NCBI GenBank assembly: GCA_963726975.1
Contig: CAVSEK010000001.1
Location: forward strand, 372,001-436,000
DNA length: 64,000 bases
Source of the DNA: CAVSEK01 sp963726975
Lineage (GTDB): Bacteria > Actinomycetota > Actinomycetes > Mycobacteriales > SCTD01
Direction: 5' to 3'
The position numbers and the translations under genes were made by a program. Under the pieces are notes generated by a model. It did not search any database and was not told the DNA's origin. It was given only the letters and a program-made list of their open reading frames with translations. The number at the start of each line of letters is the position of its first letter. The stretch's first letter is position 1. Positions 46,838 to 55,776 of the stretch are shown one piece after another.

Positions 46838-48934
46838 GTGCGCCGTACGCGCCCTGCCCTGCGCCTGCTCGCCCTGGCCGCGCTGCTGCCCGGCGCCGCG
46901 GTGGTCCCGCTGACCGCCGGGCCCGCCGCCGCCGGTCCGGCCGCCGCCGCCGCTGACGGGCTGGAGGCGGTCACGACGACCGAGGCGAAGATCGACGTCA
47001 CCGACGGTCCCCAGGGCGGGGTGCCGCGGCCGGTCACCCTCGACACCACGCTCTACGTCCCCGAGGGCGCCTCGGCGGACGACCCCCGGCCGGCGATCGT
47101 CATGACCAACGGCTTCGGCCTGTCCAAGAGCGCCGCCGAGATCGTCTCGACCTCGACCTACCTCGCCCGCCACGGCTACGTCGTGCTCGCCTACACCGCC
47201 GCCGGCTTCGGCGGGTCGACCGGCTGCATCAGCCTGCAGTCCGCCGACTTCGACGCGAGGAGCACCTCCGAGCTCATCGACACCGTCCTCGAGCCCCGCG
47301 ACGACGTGCTCCACGACGAGCTCGGCGTCGTCGCCGGGACGGTCGGCGGGTCGTACGGCGGGGGCGGGCAGCTCGTCCTCGCCGGCACCGACGAGCGGGT
47401 CCGCGCCGCCGCGCCCGGCCGCACCTGGAACTCGCTGCGCTACTCGCTCGACCCCAACAACCGCGTGGCGCCCGGCGACCCGACCGGCTTCTCCCACGAG
47501 CTGAACGCGCAGGGCGTGTTCAAGGCCGAGTGGTCGGGGCTGTTCTTCGCCTCCGGCAACGCCCAGCCCGTCGGCGGCGTCCCGCCGTCCGGCGGGCCCA
47601 AGGGCGGCTGCCCGGGCGACCCCTACCGCTCGCTGCCCAGCGTGCCGGTCGCCGGCGTGCCCTGCATCGGGTTCATCGGCCAGGTCTGCGAGACCTTCGC
47701 CCGCATCACCGCCACCGGCGACACCACGCAGGTCGACCGCGACCTGCTCGACCGTGCGTCCGCCGAGACCTTCCTGCCGCAGCTGCGGATCCCGGTGCTG
47801 CTCGTGCAGGGCCAGCGCGACACGCTGTTCAACGTCAACGACGCGCTCGCCACGTACACGGACCTGCGCGCCCGGGGCGTCCCGGTGACGATGATCTGGA
47901 ACTGGGGCGGCCACGGCGGCTACGACTCGCGCCCCGGCGAGTGCGAGACCTACGGCGGCGGCACCGGCGGGGCGGACTACACCGGCCTGGAGGGCTGCTA
48001 CCTCACCTCCCGCACGCTGGCGTTCTTCGACGCGGCGCTGCGCGGCGAGGGCGACGCGGGCCCCGGGTTCGCGTGGTACCGCGACGACGTGGCCTACGAC
48101 GGCGACGGCTCCGCCGACGAGCAGTACGGCTCCGCGCCCGCCTTCCCCGCCCTGCCGTCCACGACGTACGCCCTGTCCGGCGTGGGCGACCTCGTGCCGG
48201 CCGGCGGGCCCGTGAGCGCGGGCAGCGCGACCGTGGTGAACCCGCCGGGGGCGCTGCCGGGCTCGCCGCTGGCGGCCTACAGCGAGACGAGCAACTTCTC
48301 CGGGCCGGCGAGCAGCCCGCGCGACCCGCGCGAGCCCAGCGAGGTGCCGGGGCAGCACGCCGACTTCACCAGCCCGCCCTTCGCGAGCTCGGTGGAGAGC
48401 GTCGGCGTGCCGAGCGCCCACCTGCTGCTGTCGCACACCAACGGCTCCGACCTCGTGCTCTTCGGCAAGGTCTACGACGTCGCGCCGGACGGCACCGCCG
48501 AGCTGGTGCACCGGCTCATCGCCCCCGTCCGGGTGCCGGCCGCCGCGGTCGCCGCGCCGGTCGACCTGAAGCTCATCGGCTTCGCCCACCGGTTCGAGGC
48601 CGGCCACCGGGTGCGCCTGACGCTGGCCACCACCGACCAGACCAGCCGCAACAGCCAGCTGCCGGACACCATCGCGGTCGCCACCGGGACCGGCTCGACC
48701 TTCTCCCTGCCGCTGCCCGCCGGCGCGGTCACCGTCCCTCCGGCCCCCACCACACCGGGCACGACGCCGCCCACGCCGCCCACGCCGCCCACGACGCCTG
48801 CGACACCTGCGACGCCGACGGCCGCGCCCCGCGGCGAGCTGCCGCGCACCGGCGCCACCGCCGCGCTCCCGGCCCTGGCGGCCGCCCTCGTCGGCGGCGC
48901 GCTCGTGCTGCGGCGGCGCCGGCGCACGGCCTAG
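46838..48934 (+). CDS. Secreted, LPXTG-anchored S15/CocE-type alpha/beta hydrolase
   Basis: A 698-residue exported hydrolase of the X-Pro dipeptidyl-peptidase/CocE type. It has a signal peptide (about 1-35), then an alpha/beta-hydrolase domain with 'GTVGGSYGGGGQL' (nucleophile Ser), 'LLVQGQRDTLFNVNDAL' (Asp) and 'WGGHGGYDSR' (His). A jelly-roll C-terminal domain ending near 'RLTLATTDQTSRNSQLPD' follows, then a Pro/Thr linker. The end is a sortase signal: LPRTG, a hydrophobic helix and 'RRRRRT'. It is therefore likely wall-attached and acts on external peptides or esters. The substrate is unknown. Its stop overlaps the convergent mutase-subunit stop by CTAG. Confidence 0.88.
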   Translation: MRRTRPALRLLALAALLPGAAVVPLTAGPAAAGPAAAAADGLEAVTTTEAKIDVTDGPQGGVPRPVTLDTTLYVPEGASADDPRPAIVMTNGFGLSKSAAEIVSTSTYLARHGYVVLAYTAAGFGGSTGCISLQSADFDARSTSELIDTVLEPRDDVLHDELGVVAGTVGGSYGGGGQLVLAGTDERVRAAAPGRTWNSLRYSLDPNNRVAPGDPTGFSHELNAQGVFKAEWSGLFFASGNAQPVGGVPPSGGPKGGCPGDPYRSLPSVPVAGVPCIGFIGQVCETFARITATGDTTQVDRDLLDRASAETFLPQLRIPVLLVQGQRDTLFNVNDALATYTDLRARGVPVTMIWNWGGHGGYDSRPGECETYGGGTGGADYTGLEGCYLTSRTLAFFDAALRGEGDAGPGFAWYRDDVAYDGDGSADEQYGSAPAFPALPSTTYALSGVGDLVPAGGPVSAGSATVVNPPGALPGSPLAAYSETSNFSGPASSPRDPREPSEVPGQHADFTSPPFASSVESVGVPSAHLLLSHTNGSDLVLFGKVYDVAPDGTAELVHRLIAPVRVPAAAVAAPVDLKLIGFAHRFEAGHRVRLTLATTDQTSRNSQLPDTIAVATGTGSTFSLPLPAGAVTVPPAPTTPGTTPPTPPTPPTTPATPATPTAAPRGELPRTGATAALPALAAALVGGALVLRRRRRTA

Positions 48935-49356
48935 GAGGCCGCGGGCTCCCCGACGTGGTCGCGGACCCACTGCACGATCTCGGTGGTGGTGGCGCCGGGG
49001 GTGAAGACCCGGGCCACGCCCAGCGCCTCGAGCTGGGGGATGTCGTCCTCGGGGATGATCCCGCCGCCGAAGACGACGACGTCGTCGGCCCCGCGCTCGC
49101 GCAGCAGCGTCATCACCCGCTCGAAGAGCGTGAGGTGCGCGCCCGACAGCACCGACAGGCCGACGCAGTCGGCGTCCTCCTGCAGCGTGGTCTCCACGAT
49201 CTGCTCGGGCGTCTGGTGCAGCCCGGTGTAGACGACCTCCATGCCGGCGTCGCGCAGCGCCCGCGCGACGACCTTGGCCCCCCGGTCGTGGCCGTCCAGG
49301 CCCGGCTTGGCGACGACCACGCGGATCCGGCCGGGCGTCGCGTCGGCGCTGGTCAC
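48931..49356 (-). CDS. B12-binding subunit of acyl-CoA mutase
   Basis: A 141-residue cobalamin-binding protein with the base-off signature 'KPGLDGHDRGAKVVARAL' (DxHxxG, with the Co-coordinating His), 'GLSVLSGAHLTLFERVM' and 'VFGGGIIPEDDIPQLEALGV'. It corresponds to IcmB or the C-terminal domain of methylmalonyl-CoA mutase. The catalytic partner lacking this domain is encoded at 16553-18130, 31 kb away. GTG 49356 has GAGGAGG 4 nt upstream. Divergent from the carboxyltransferase gene. Confidence 0.93.
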   Translation of the reverse strand: MTSADATPGRIRVVVAKPGLDGHDRGAKVVARALRDAGMEVVYTGLHQTPEQIVETTLQEDADCVGLSVLSGAHLTLFERVMTLLRERGADDVVVFGGGIIPEDDIPQLEALGVARVFTPGATTTEIVQWVRDHVGEPAAS

Positions 49357-49403
49357 GGGGCCTCCTCGGGGGCGTCGGTGTGCCGGTGGGAGAGTACGCG
49401 CCC

Positions 49404-50846
49404 GTGAGCAGCCCCCCGGACCCGGCAGGTCCCGCCCGGCGCCGCTGGGAACCCCCGGCCTGGCAGTCGCGGCTGCTCGAGGGCGCCTCGCCGGTGCCCG
49501 TGCTGTCGGCTCGACGCGACCCGACGTCCTGGCCCGGCTACGCCCCGCGCCCGGCCGTCGCGCTGTGGCGGGTCCCCCGGCTGCGGGGTGCGGTCGCCGC
49601 CGTGTGGGACTTCGACGTGTACGGCGGCAGCTTCGGCGAGGACGACGCCACCGCGCTCGTGGCCGCCGCCGGGCTGGCCCGCGAGCAGCGCGTCCCGCTG
49701 GTCACGCTGGTCCGCTCCGGCGGGACCCGCCTGCAGGAGGGGATGGCCGCGCTCGTCGGCATCCCCCGCGCCCGGGTGGCGCTGCTGGCGCTGGCGGCGG
49801 CCGGGCTGCCGCACCTGTCGGTCGCCGATGCGCCGACCACCGGCGGCGTCTGGATCTCGGTCGGCGCCGCGGCCGACCTGCGGGTCGCCGTGGCGGGCGC
49901 CACCGTCGGGTTCGCCGGCCCCCGGGTCGTCGAGGCGGTCACCGGCGCGCTGCCCGGGCCCGACAGCCACACCGCGGCCGCCGCGGCCGCCGCCGGGCTG
50001 GTCGACGCGGCGCTGGCCGGCGACGACGTGCCGGCCTGGCTCGAGCGCGCGGTCGCCGCGGTCGCGCCCGCGGTGCTGCTCGGGACGGGAGCCCCGGCGC
50101 CCGAGGCCCCGCGACGGACCGCCGGGACCCGCTCCGGGGCCGAGCAGGTGCGCCGCTCGCGCGCCCCGCGAGCCTCCGGCGCGGACCTGCTCGACCGGCT
50201 GCTCCCCGGCGCCGTGTCCCTGGCCGCCCCGCACGGCGACGACACCGTGGCGGTCCGGCTCGGCCGCACCGGCGGCACCGGCGGCACCGGTGTCGTCGCG
50301 GTCGCGCTGGCCGCCCGGCAGGGCGTGCGGCCCGGGCCGGACGGCTACCGCCTCGCGACCCGCGCCTTCCGGCTGGCCGACCGGCTCGGGCTGCCGGTGC
50401 TCACCCTCGTCGACACCCCGGGCGCCGAGCCGGGGCCGGCCGCCGAGCGCGACGGCATCGCGCCGGCGATGGGCGAGGCGCTGGACGCGCTGCTGGGCTG
50501 CCGCAGCCCGACGCTGTGCCTGCTGCACGGCGAGGGCGGCAGCGGCGGCGCGCTCGCCGTGGCCGCGGCCGACCGGCTGCTCGTCACGCCGGACAGCTGG
50601 TTCGCCGCCATCGCCCCCGAGGGGGCCGCCGCCGCGCTGCGCCGGCCGGCGGAGGAGTGCGCCGAGCTGCTGCGGCTCACCCCCGCCGACCTGCTCGCGC
50701 TCGGCGCCGCCGACGCCCTCGTCGAGGGACCGGACGAGGTCCTCGCCGCGCTGGCCGCCCTCGTCGCGCAGGACCCGCAGCAGCGGCGGGACGCCCGCCG
50801 CGACCGCTGGTCCCGACCGCTGCCGCGGACCCTCGGACCCCGCTGA
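49404..50846 (+). CDS. Fused acetyl-CoA carboxylase carboxyltransferase (beta/alpha) homologue
   Basis: A 488-residue protein with two crotonase-fold halves. The N-terminal half (about 60-215) has 'DVYGGSFGEDDATAL', 'TLVRSGGTRLQEGM' and 'DAPTTGGVWISVG'. The C-terminal half (about 275-480) has 'GLPVLTLVDTPGAEPGPAAE', 'LLHGEGGSGGALAVAAADRL' and 'WFAAIAPEGAAAALRR', the AccA signature. No zinc-finger Cys are seen. The best reading is a second carboxyltransferase besides accD at 7.1 kb, perhaps for acetyl-CoA. No carboxylase partner is adjacent. It sits divergent from the B12 mutase subunit. GTG 49404. Confidence 0.85.
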   Translation: MSSPPDPAGPARRRWEPPAWQSRLLEGASPVPVLSARRDPTSWPGYAPRPAVALWRVPRLRGAVAAVWDFDVYGGSFGEDDATALVAAAGLAREQRVPLVTLVRSGGTRLQEGMAALVGIPRARVALLALAAAGLPHLSVADAPTTGGVWISVGAAADLRVAVAGATVGFAGPRVVEAVTGALPGPDSHTAAAAAAAGLVDAALAGDDVPAWLERAVAAVAPAVLLGTGAPAPEAPRRTAGTRSGAEQVRRSRAPRASGADLLDRLLPGAVSLAAPHGDDTVAVRLGRTGGTGGTGVVAVALAARQGVRPGPDGYRLATRAFRLADRLGLPVLTLVDTPGAEPGPAAERDGIAPAMGEALDALLGCRSPTLCLLHGEGGSGGALAVAAADRLLVTPDSWFAAIAPEGAAAALRRPAEECAELLRLTPADLLALGAADALVEGPDEVLAALAALVAQDPQQRRDARRDRWSRPLPRTLGPR

Positions 50847-50993
50847 CCGACCCCGCGGCCCCGCTCCCGCGGCGCGTCGCATAACGTATCGGTCACGAAC
50901 GGGTCTCCGCACCCGTCAGCACGCGCTCGCGCCGGCCGGTCCTCCAGGGCCCCGGGCCCGTGCACGCCCTGTCCCCGGACCGAGAGCGAGCCC

Positions 50994-51701
50994 GTGCCCG
51001 CCCACGCCGCCCCCCGCCGCGCCCCGGCGCTGCCCGCCCGCACCCGCCGCGGCAAGCACGCCGCCCCCCGCAGCACGTCGCGCACCGTCGTCGTGCCGGG
51101 CGTGGCCCTGACCGCCACCGGCGGCTTCGTCGCGCTGTCCGGCAGCGCGGCCGGCTCGCCCGCCCGCCCGGCCACCGTCGAGGTGCGCCCGGTCGCCCTG
51201 CCCGCCTGGACCGGCGCCGCCGCGGCGACCCCCGCGGTCGCCACCCCCGTGCTGCCGGTGCTGCCGGCGCCGCAGCCCGAGCGCGCGTCGCGCTCCGCCG
51301 ACCGTACGGCTCCCGGGCCCGCCGTCGTCCGGCCGGTCGACGGCCCGGTCACCTCCGGCTTCGGCAAGCGCTGGGGCCGGCTGCACGCCGGCCTCGACTT
51401 CGGCGTCCCGGTCGGCACCGAGGTGCGGGCGGCGCAGGCCGGCACCGTGCAGTCGGTGACCTTCGACCGCGGTGGCTACGGCAAGCACGTCGTGCTCGTG
51501 CACCCCGACGGCACGACCACGCTCTACGGCCACCTGTCGCAGGTCCTCGTGACCGGCGGCAGCGTCGCGGCGGGCCAGGTGTTCGCCCTGTCCGGCAACA
51601 CCGGCCACTCCACCGGCCCGCACCTGCACTTCGAGGTCCGCGGCGCCGACGGCCCGGTCGACCCGCGGGCCTGGCTGGTCGCCCGCGGCGTCGAGCTCTA
51701 G
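50994..51701 (+). CDS. Exported M23 family metallopeptidase
   Basis: A 235-residue protein with a basic N-terminus, one hydrophobic export segment (about 33-55), a Pro/Ala linker and a C-terminal LytM/M23 domain. The zinc ligands are in 'GRLHAGLDFGVPVG' (HxxxD) and 'GPHLHFEVRG' (HxH), with 'GYGKHVVLVHPDG' and 'TLYGHLSQV' between. It should cleave peptidoglycan cross-bridges or act as a lytic partner. A ~110-nt leader precedes it with a small hairpin (ACGGGT...ACCCGT, 50900-50917). No riboswitch could be confirmed. GTG 50994. Confidence 0.88.
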   Translation: MPAHAAPRRAPALPARTRRGKHAAPRSTSRTVVVPGVALTATGGFVALSGSAAGSPARPATVEVRPVALPAWTGAAAATPAVATPVLPVLPAPQPERASRSADRTAPGPAVVRPVDGPVTSGFGKRWGRLHAGLDFGVPVGTEVRAAQAGTVQSVTFDRGGYGKHVVLVHPDGTTTLYGHLSQVLVTGGSVAAGQVFALSGNTGHSTGPHLHFEVRGADGPVDPRAWLVARGVEL

Positions 51702-51739
51702 GGCCCTCCCGCCGTCCGTCCGCACGACAGGCCACCAGC

Positions 51740-51760
51740 GCGTCCGCGTCGGGCGGACGC
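51740..51760. terminator. Hairpin terminator between convergent M23 peptidase and pcrA genes
   Basis: An 8-bp perfect stem (GCGTCCGC/GCGGACGC) around GTCGG. The core matches the hairpin at 11341-11357 between accA and lpdA. No T-tract. Confidence 0.6.
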
Positions 51761-51777
51761 AAGGGCCTCTCCGGCAG

Positions 51778-54117
51778 CTAGAGCTTCTGCAGGGGCGCGT
51801 AGCGCAGCAGCAGCCACTTGCGGCCGGTGCCGGCGCCGAAGTCGACCTCGGCCTGCGCGCTGTCGCCGGCGCCGCGGGTCGCCACGACCGTCCCGAGGCC
51901 GAACGCGTCGTGGGTCACCCGCTCCCCCACGTCGAGCTGCGGCACCGCGCGCAGCCCCGGCCCGGCCGACGCGCCGCGCGCCGTGCCGGTGAGCCGGGCG
52001 GTGACCGTCGCCAGCGCCGGCGTGCTCGTCACCGTGCTCGCCGCGCGGCGCCAGTCGAGGACCGCCTCGGGCACCTCGTCGAGGAAGCGCGACGCCGGGT
52101 TGTACGACGTCTGCCCCCAGGCGCTGCGCACGGAGGCGCGCGAGAGGTAGAGCCGCTCGCGGGCCCGGGTGATCCCGACGTACGCCAGGCGCCGCTCCTC
52201 CTCGAGCTCCTTGCTGTCGCCGAGGGTGCGCAGGTGCGGGAAGACGCCGTCCTCGAGGCCGGTGAGGAAGACGACGGGGTACTCCAGGCCCTTCGCGGCG
52301 TGCAGCGTCATCAGCGTGACGACCCCGCCGGTGCCGTCGGCGTCGGGGATGGAGTCCGCGTCGGCGACCAGCGAGACCTGCTCGAGGAACTCCGCGACCC
52401 CGCCCTCGGGGACCCGCTCGTTGAACTCGCGGGCGACGCCGACGAGCTCGGAGAGGTTCTCCACCCGGCTCTCGTCCTGCGGGTCGCTGCTCGCGGCCAG
52501 CTCGGCGAGGTAGCCGGTGCGGTCGAGCACGGCCTCGAGCACCTCGGCCGGCGGCATGCCGCCCTGCACGAGGGTGCGCAGCTCGTCCATGAGGTCGGCG
52601 AACTCCCGCACCGCCTTCGCCGAGCGCGGGGCGAGCGTGGTCACCTCGTCGCACCGCCGCAGCGCGTCGCCGAAGCCGATCCGCTCGCGCTCGGCGAACG
52701 AGGTCAGGCACGCCTCCGCCTTGTCGCCGATCCCCCGGCGCGGGGTGTTGAGCACCCGGCGGACGCTGACGACGTCGGCGGGGTTGTCCAGCGCCCGCAG
52801 GTAGGCCAGCGCGTCGCGGACCTCCTTGCGCTCGTAGAAGCGCACGCCCCCGACGACGCGGTACGGCAGGCCGACCCGGACGAAGACCTCCTCGAAGACG
52901 CGGGACTGCGCGTTGGTGCGGTAGAAGACCGCCACGTCGTGCGGCTGGACCCCGTGCTCGTCGTGGAGCCGGTCGACCTCGGCGGCCACGAACGCCGCCT
53001 CGTCGTGCTCGTTGTCGGCGACGTAGCCGACGACCTGCTCGCCGTCGCCCGCGTCGGTCCACAGCCGCTTGTCCTTGCGCCCCTCGTTGCGGGCGATGAC
53101 GGCGTTGGCGGCGGTGAGGATCGTCTGCGTCGAGCGGTAGTTCTGCTCCAGCAGGACGACCTTGGCGTCCGGGAAGTCGGTCTCGAAGTCCATGATGTTG
53201 CGGATGTCGGCGCCGCGGAAGGCGTAGATGGACTGGTCGGCGTCGCCGACGACGCACAGCTCGGCGGGCGGCACCTCGCCCGACTCCTGGCCCGACCCCT
53301 GGCCCGACTCCTGGCCCGGCTCCTGCCCGGCCCCGACGAGCTCGCGGACCAGCGTGTACTGCGCGTGGTTGGTGTCCTGGTACTCGTCGACGAGGACGTG
53401 CCGGAAGCGCCGCCGGTAGTGCTCGGCGACGTCGGGGAACGCCTGCAGCAGGTGCACCGCCGTCATGATCAGGTCGTCGAAGTCCATCGCGTTGGCCTGC
53501 CGCAGCCGCGCCTGGTAGAGCGCGTAGACCGCGGCGACCTGCTCCTCGACGCCGTTGGCCGCGCGCGTCCGGGCGTCCTCCGGGTCGACCAGCTCGTTCT
53601 TGAGGTCGCTGACCTGGTTGCTCATCGAGCGCGCCGGGAAGCGCTTGGGGTCCAGGTCGAGCTCGCGGCAGACCAGCGTCATGAGCCGCTGCGCGTCGGC
53701 CGCGTCGTAGATCGAGAAGCTGCGGGTGAAGCCGAGCTTGTCGGCCTCGGCGCGCAGGATGCGCACGCAGGCGCTGTGGAAGGTGCTGACCCACATCGCG
53801 CGGGCGCGGTTGCCCACGAGCGCGGCGACGCGCTCCTTCATCTCCCCGGCGGCCTTGTTGGTGAAGGTGATGGCCAGCACCTGACCGGGCTGCACCCCGC
53901 GGGCCGCCAGCAGGTGGGCGATGCGCGTCGTGAGCGCCTTGGTCTTGCCCGAGCCGGCGCCCGCGACGATGAGCAGCGGGCTGCCGGCGTGCACCACGGC
54001 CTCGCGCTGCTGCGGGTTGAGCCCCTCGAGCAGCCGCTCCGCCGACGGCGGCCGCGGTGCGAGGACCGCCGGCGCGCCGTCGTCCGACGTCAGGGCGTCG
54101 AACAGCAGGTCGCTCAC
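51778..54117 (-). CDS. pcrA: ATP-dependent DNA helicase PcrA/UvrD
   Basis: A 779-residue SF1A 3'-5' helicase for repair and replication-fork clearance. It has the Q motif 'LEGLNPQQREAV', Walker A 'VAGAGSGKTKALTTR' near 50-64, 'TFTNKAAGEMKERV', motif II 'LVDEYQDTNHAQ', motif III 'GDADQSIYAFRGAD', 'LEQNYRSTQ' and 'TLMTLHAAKGLEYPVVF'. Between motifs II and III it carries an unusual Gly/Gln/Glu/Ser repeat ('GQEPGQESGQGSGQESG') from a 12-bp tandem repeat (53283-53330). The tail has a Tudor-like 'VGERVTHDAFGLGTVVA'. GTG 54117 is probably leaderless. Confidence 0.96.
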   Translation of the reverse strand: MSDLLFDALTSDDGAPAVLAPRPPSAERLLEGLNPQQREAVVHAGSPLLIVAGAGSGKTKALTTRIAHLLAARGVQPGQVLAITFTNKAAGEMKERVAALVGNRARAMWVSTFHSACVRILRAEADKLGFTRSFSIYDAADAQRLMTLVCRELDLDPKRFPARSMSNQVSDLKNELVDPEDARTRAANGVEEQVAAVYALYQARLRQANAMDFDDLIMTAVHLLQAFPDVAEHYRRRFRHVLVDEYQDTNHAQYTLVRELVGAGQEPGQESGQGSGQESGEVPPAELCVVGDADQSIYAFRGADIRNIMDFETDFPDAKVVLLEQNYRSTQTILTAANAVIARNEGRKDKRLWTDAGDGEQVVGYVADNEHDEAAFVAAEVDRLHDEHGVQPHDVAVFYRTNAQSRVFEEVFVRVGLPYRVVGGVRFYERKEVRDALAYLRALDNPADVVSVRRVLNTPRRGIGDKAEACLTSFAERERIGFGDALRRCDEVTTLAPRSAKAVREFADLMDELRTLVQGGMPPAEVLEAVLDRTGYLAELAASSDPQDESRVENLSELVGVAREFNERVPEGGVAEFLEQVSLVADADSIPDADGTGGVVTLMTLHAAKGLEYPVVFLTGLEDGVFPHLRTLGDSKELEEERRLAYVGITRARERLYLSRASVRSAWGQTSYNPASRFLDEVPEAVLDWRRAASTVTSTPALATVTARLTGTARGASAGPGLRAVPQLDVGERVTHDAFGLGTVVATRGAGDSAQAEVDFGAGTGRKWLLLRYAPLQKL

Positions 54118-54124
54118 CCGTTCG

Positions 54125-54130
54125 AGTCTA
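54125..54130 (-). promoter_or_regulatory. -10 element for leaderless pcrA
   Basis: TAGACT on the minus strand, 7 nt before the pcrA GTG. It contains the TAG stop of the upstream acetyltransferase gene. Confidence 0.55.
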
Positions 54131-54670
54131 GGCCCTGCCCGGGGCCGCGCCCGCCTCCCAGTCCGACCGCAGCCGGGCGTACAGGTGCACGTCGGTGTGC
54201 CGGCCCTCGCGCCACTCCGCGTCGCGCAGGACGCCCTCGAGCACGAACCCGGCGGCGAGCAGGGCGCGCTGCTCGGCGACGTTGCCGGCGTTGGTCACGG
54301 CCTCGACCCGCACCTGCCGCGTGGTGAGGAACAGGTGGTCGACGAGGGCGCGCTGCGCCGCGGACCCGTGGCCCTTGCCCCGGTGCTCCGGCAGCAGCGT
54401 GATGCCGACCTCCCACGACTGCGAGTGCGGCGGCGTCGACCAGTGCCGGGGCCCCCACGAGACGGTGCCCACCGCCGTCCCGTCGGCGTCGACGACCAGG
54501 GTGCTGCTGCGCTCGGACAGGAAGCCGTCCCGGGCGAAGGTCTCGCGGACCTGGGCGGCAGGCGTCCACCCGGTCCAGTTCCACGCCGCCTCCGGTCCGG
54601 CCAGGCGCTCGAGCACCGGGAGGTCGGCCTCGACGACGGGCCGCAGCACGAGGGTCGGCGGGAGGGACAC
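54128..54670 (-). CDS. GNAT family N-acetyltransferase
   Basis: A 180-residue RimJ/RimL-like acetyltransferase: 'TLVLRPVVEADLPVLERL' at the N-terminus, acetyl-CoA loop 'VGITLLPEHRGKGHGSAAQR' and the C-terminal 'VTNAGNVAEQRALLAAGFVL' followed by 'VLRDAEWREGRHTDVHLYAR'. Substrate (protein N-terminus, ribosomal protein or small amine) not visible. GTG 54670 has TACGGT 6 nt upstream and is probably leaderless. pcrA follows directly. Confidence 0.88.
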   Translation of the reverse strand: MSLPPTLVLRPVVEADLPVLERLAGPEAAWNWTGWTPAAQVRETFARDGFLSERSSTLVVDADGTAVGTVSWGPRHWSTPPHSQSWEVGITLLPEHRGKGHGSAAQRALVDHLFLTTRQVRVEAVTNAGNVAEQRALLAAGFVLEGVLRDAEWREGRHTDVHLYARLRSDWEAGAAPGRA

Positions 54671-54676
54671 GGCGGC

Positions 54677-54682
54677 ACCGTA
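54677..54682 (-). promoter_or_regulatory. -10 element for leaderless GNAT gene
   Basis: TACGGT on the minus strand, 6 nt before GTG 54670. Confidence 0.55.
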
Positions 54683-54706
54683 CGCGCGGGCGGGGTCCGC
54701 GGTCGG

Positions 54707-54931
54707 CTAGCCGCCGCGCCGCGGGCCGCCCTTGTGCAGGAGCAGCCGCACCAGCCCGACCGCGCCGAGCAGCGCCAGGGCGAAGAACACCAGCGCCAGC
54801 GCCGGCTCGCCGCGCCGCACCCCGGTCACGCCGATGACCGCGCCCAGCACGAGCGCGACGAGCGCCTGCGCCGACCCGGGCGGGAAGCCGCGGGTCGGCC
54901 GGCCGCCGCGCACGTCGGGTCGCCCGCTCAC
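54707..54931 (-). CDS. Small two-helix membrane protein
   Basis: A 74-residue protein with a polar, Arg-rich N-terminus, two hydrophobic helices (about 22-37 and 42-63) and a basic Gly-rich tail ('HKGGPRRGG'). No family is recognised. Codon bias is gene-like. It starts with GTG 54931 preceded by GGGCTCCC, with no good ribosome-binding site. It lies between the PIG-L and GNAT genes. Confidence 0.6.
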   Translation of the reverse strand: MSGRPDVRGGRPTRGFPPGSAQALVALVLGAVIGVTGVRRGEPALALVFFALALLGAVGLVRLLLHKGGPRRGG

Positions 54932-55044
54932 CGGGAGCCCGCCCGTGCCCGCGTCCCCCGCTCGGCTCGCCGCTGCACGTCCCGCATGATGTCGTACGGC
55001 GGTGCGCCCGGACGGGGCGGCGCGGGAGCGGGAGCGGGGCAGCC

Positions 55045-55773
55045 GTGGGACAGGTGCTGGAGCAGGCCGAGGTCGAGCGGGCGCTGGTCGTCGTCGCGCA
55101 CCCGGACGACGTGGACTTCGGGGCCGGCGGCACCGTCGCCGCGTGGACGGAGGCCGGCATCGCCGTGACCTACTGCGTGTGCACCGACGGCGACGCGGGC
55201 GGCTTCGACCCGGCCGTGCCGCGCGGCGACATCGCGGGGATCCGGCAGGCCGAGCAGCGCGCGGCCGGCAAGGAGCTCGGCGTGGAGGACGTCGTGTTCC
55301 TCGGCTACCCGGACGGCCGGCTCACGCCGAGCTTCGACCTGCGGCGCGACATCAGCCGGGTCGTGCGCCAGGTGCGCCCGCAGCGGCTGATGATGCAGTC
55401 GCCGGAGATCAACTGGGAGCGGGTCGGCGCCTCGCACCCGGACCACCGGGCGGCCGGCGAGGCGGCGCTGTGCGCGGTCTACCCCGACGCGCGCAACCCC
55501 TTCACCCACCTCGAGCTGGCCGCGGAGGGCCTGGAGGCGTGGAAGGTCTCCGAGACCTGGGTGATGGCGGTCGGGCAGGGCGCGGACACCTACGTCGACG
55601 TCACCGACACCTTCGACCGCAAGGTCGAGGCGCTGCGTCGGCACGCGTCGCAGACCGCCCACATGGACGACCTGCCGGGACTGCTGCGCACCTGGCTCGG
55701 CCGCAACGCCGCTGCCGCCGGGCTGCCCGAGGGCCGGCTCGCCGAGGGGTTCCGGGTCGTCGACACCCGCTGA
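55045..55773 (+). CDS. PIG-L family zinc deacetylase (MshB/Mca-like)
   Basis: A 242-residue zinc amidohydrolase with the signature AHPDD at about 18-22 (His and Asp zinc ligands and catalytic Asp) and the second His motif 'SHPDHRAAGEAAL' near 130. 'VYPDARNPF' follows. The family removes N-acetyl groups from GlcNAc conjugates or cleaves mycothiol conjugates. Short length and lack of the MshB insertions leave the substrate open. GTG 55045. It ends 4 bp from the convergent hydrolase gene. Confidence 0.88.
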   Translation: MGQVLEQAEVERALVVVAHPDDVDFGAGGTVAAWTEAGIAVTYCVCTDGDAGGFDPAVPRGDIAGIRQAEQRAAGKELGVEDVVFLGYPDGRLTPSFDLRRDISRVVRQVRPQRLMMQSPEINWERVGASHPDHRAAGEAALCAVYPDARNPFTHLELAAEGLEAWKVSETWVMAVGQGADTYVDVTDTFDRKVEALRRHASQTAHMDDLPGLLRTWLGRNAAAAGLPEGRLAEGFRVVDTR

Positions 55774-55776
55774 GCG

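Noticed and set aside
50847..50993. c-di-AMP (ydaO-type) riboswitch upstream of the M23 peptidase
   Set aside because: Such riboswitches precede wall hydrolases in actinomycetes, but I could not find the conserved core, only a small hairpin. A covariance-model search would decide it.
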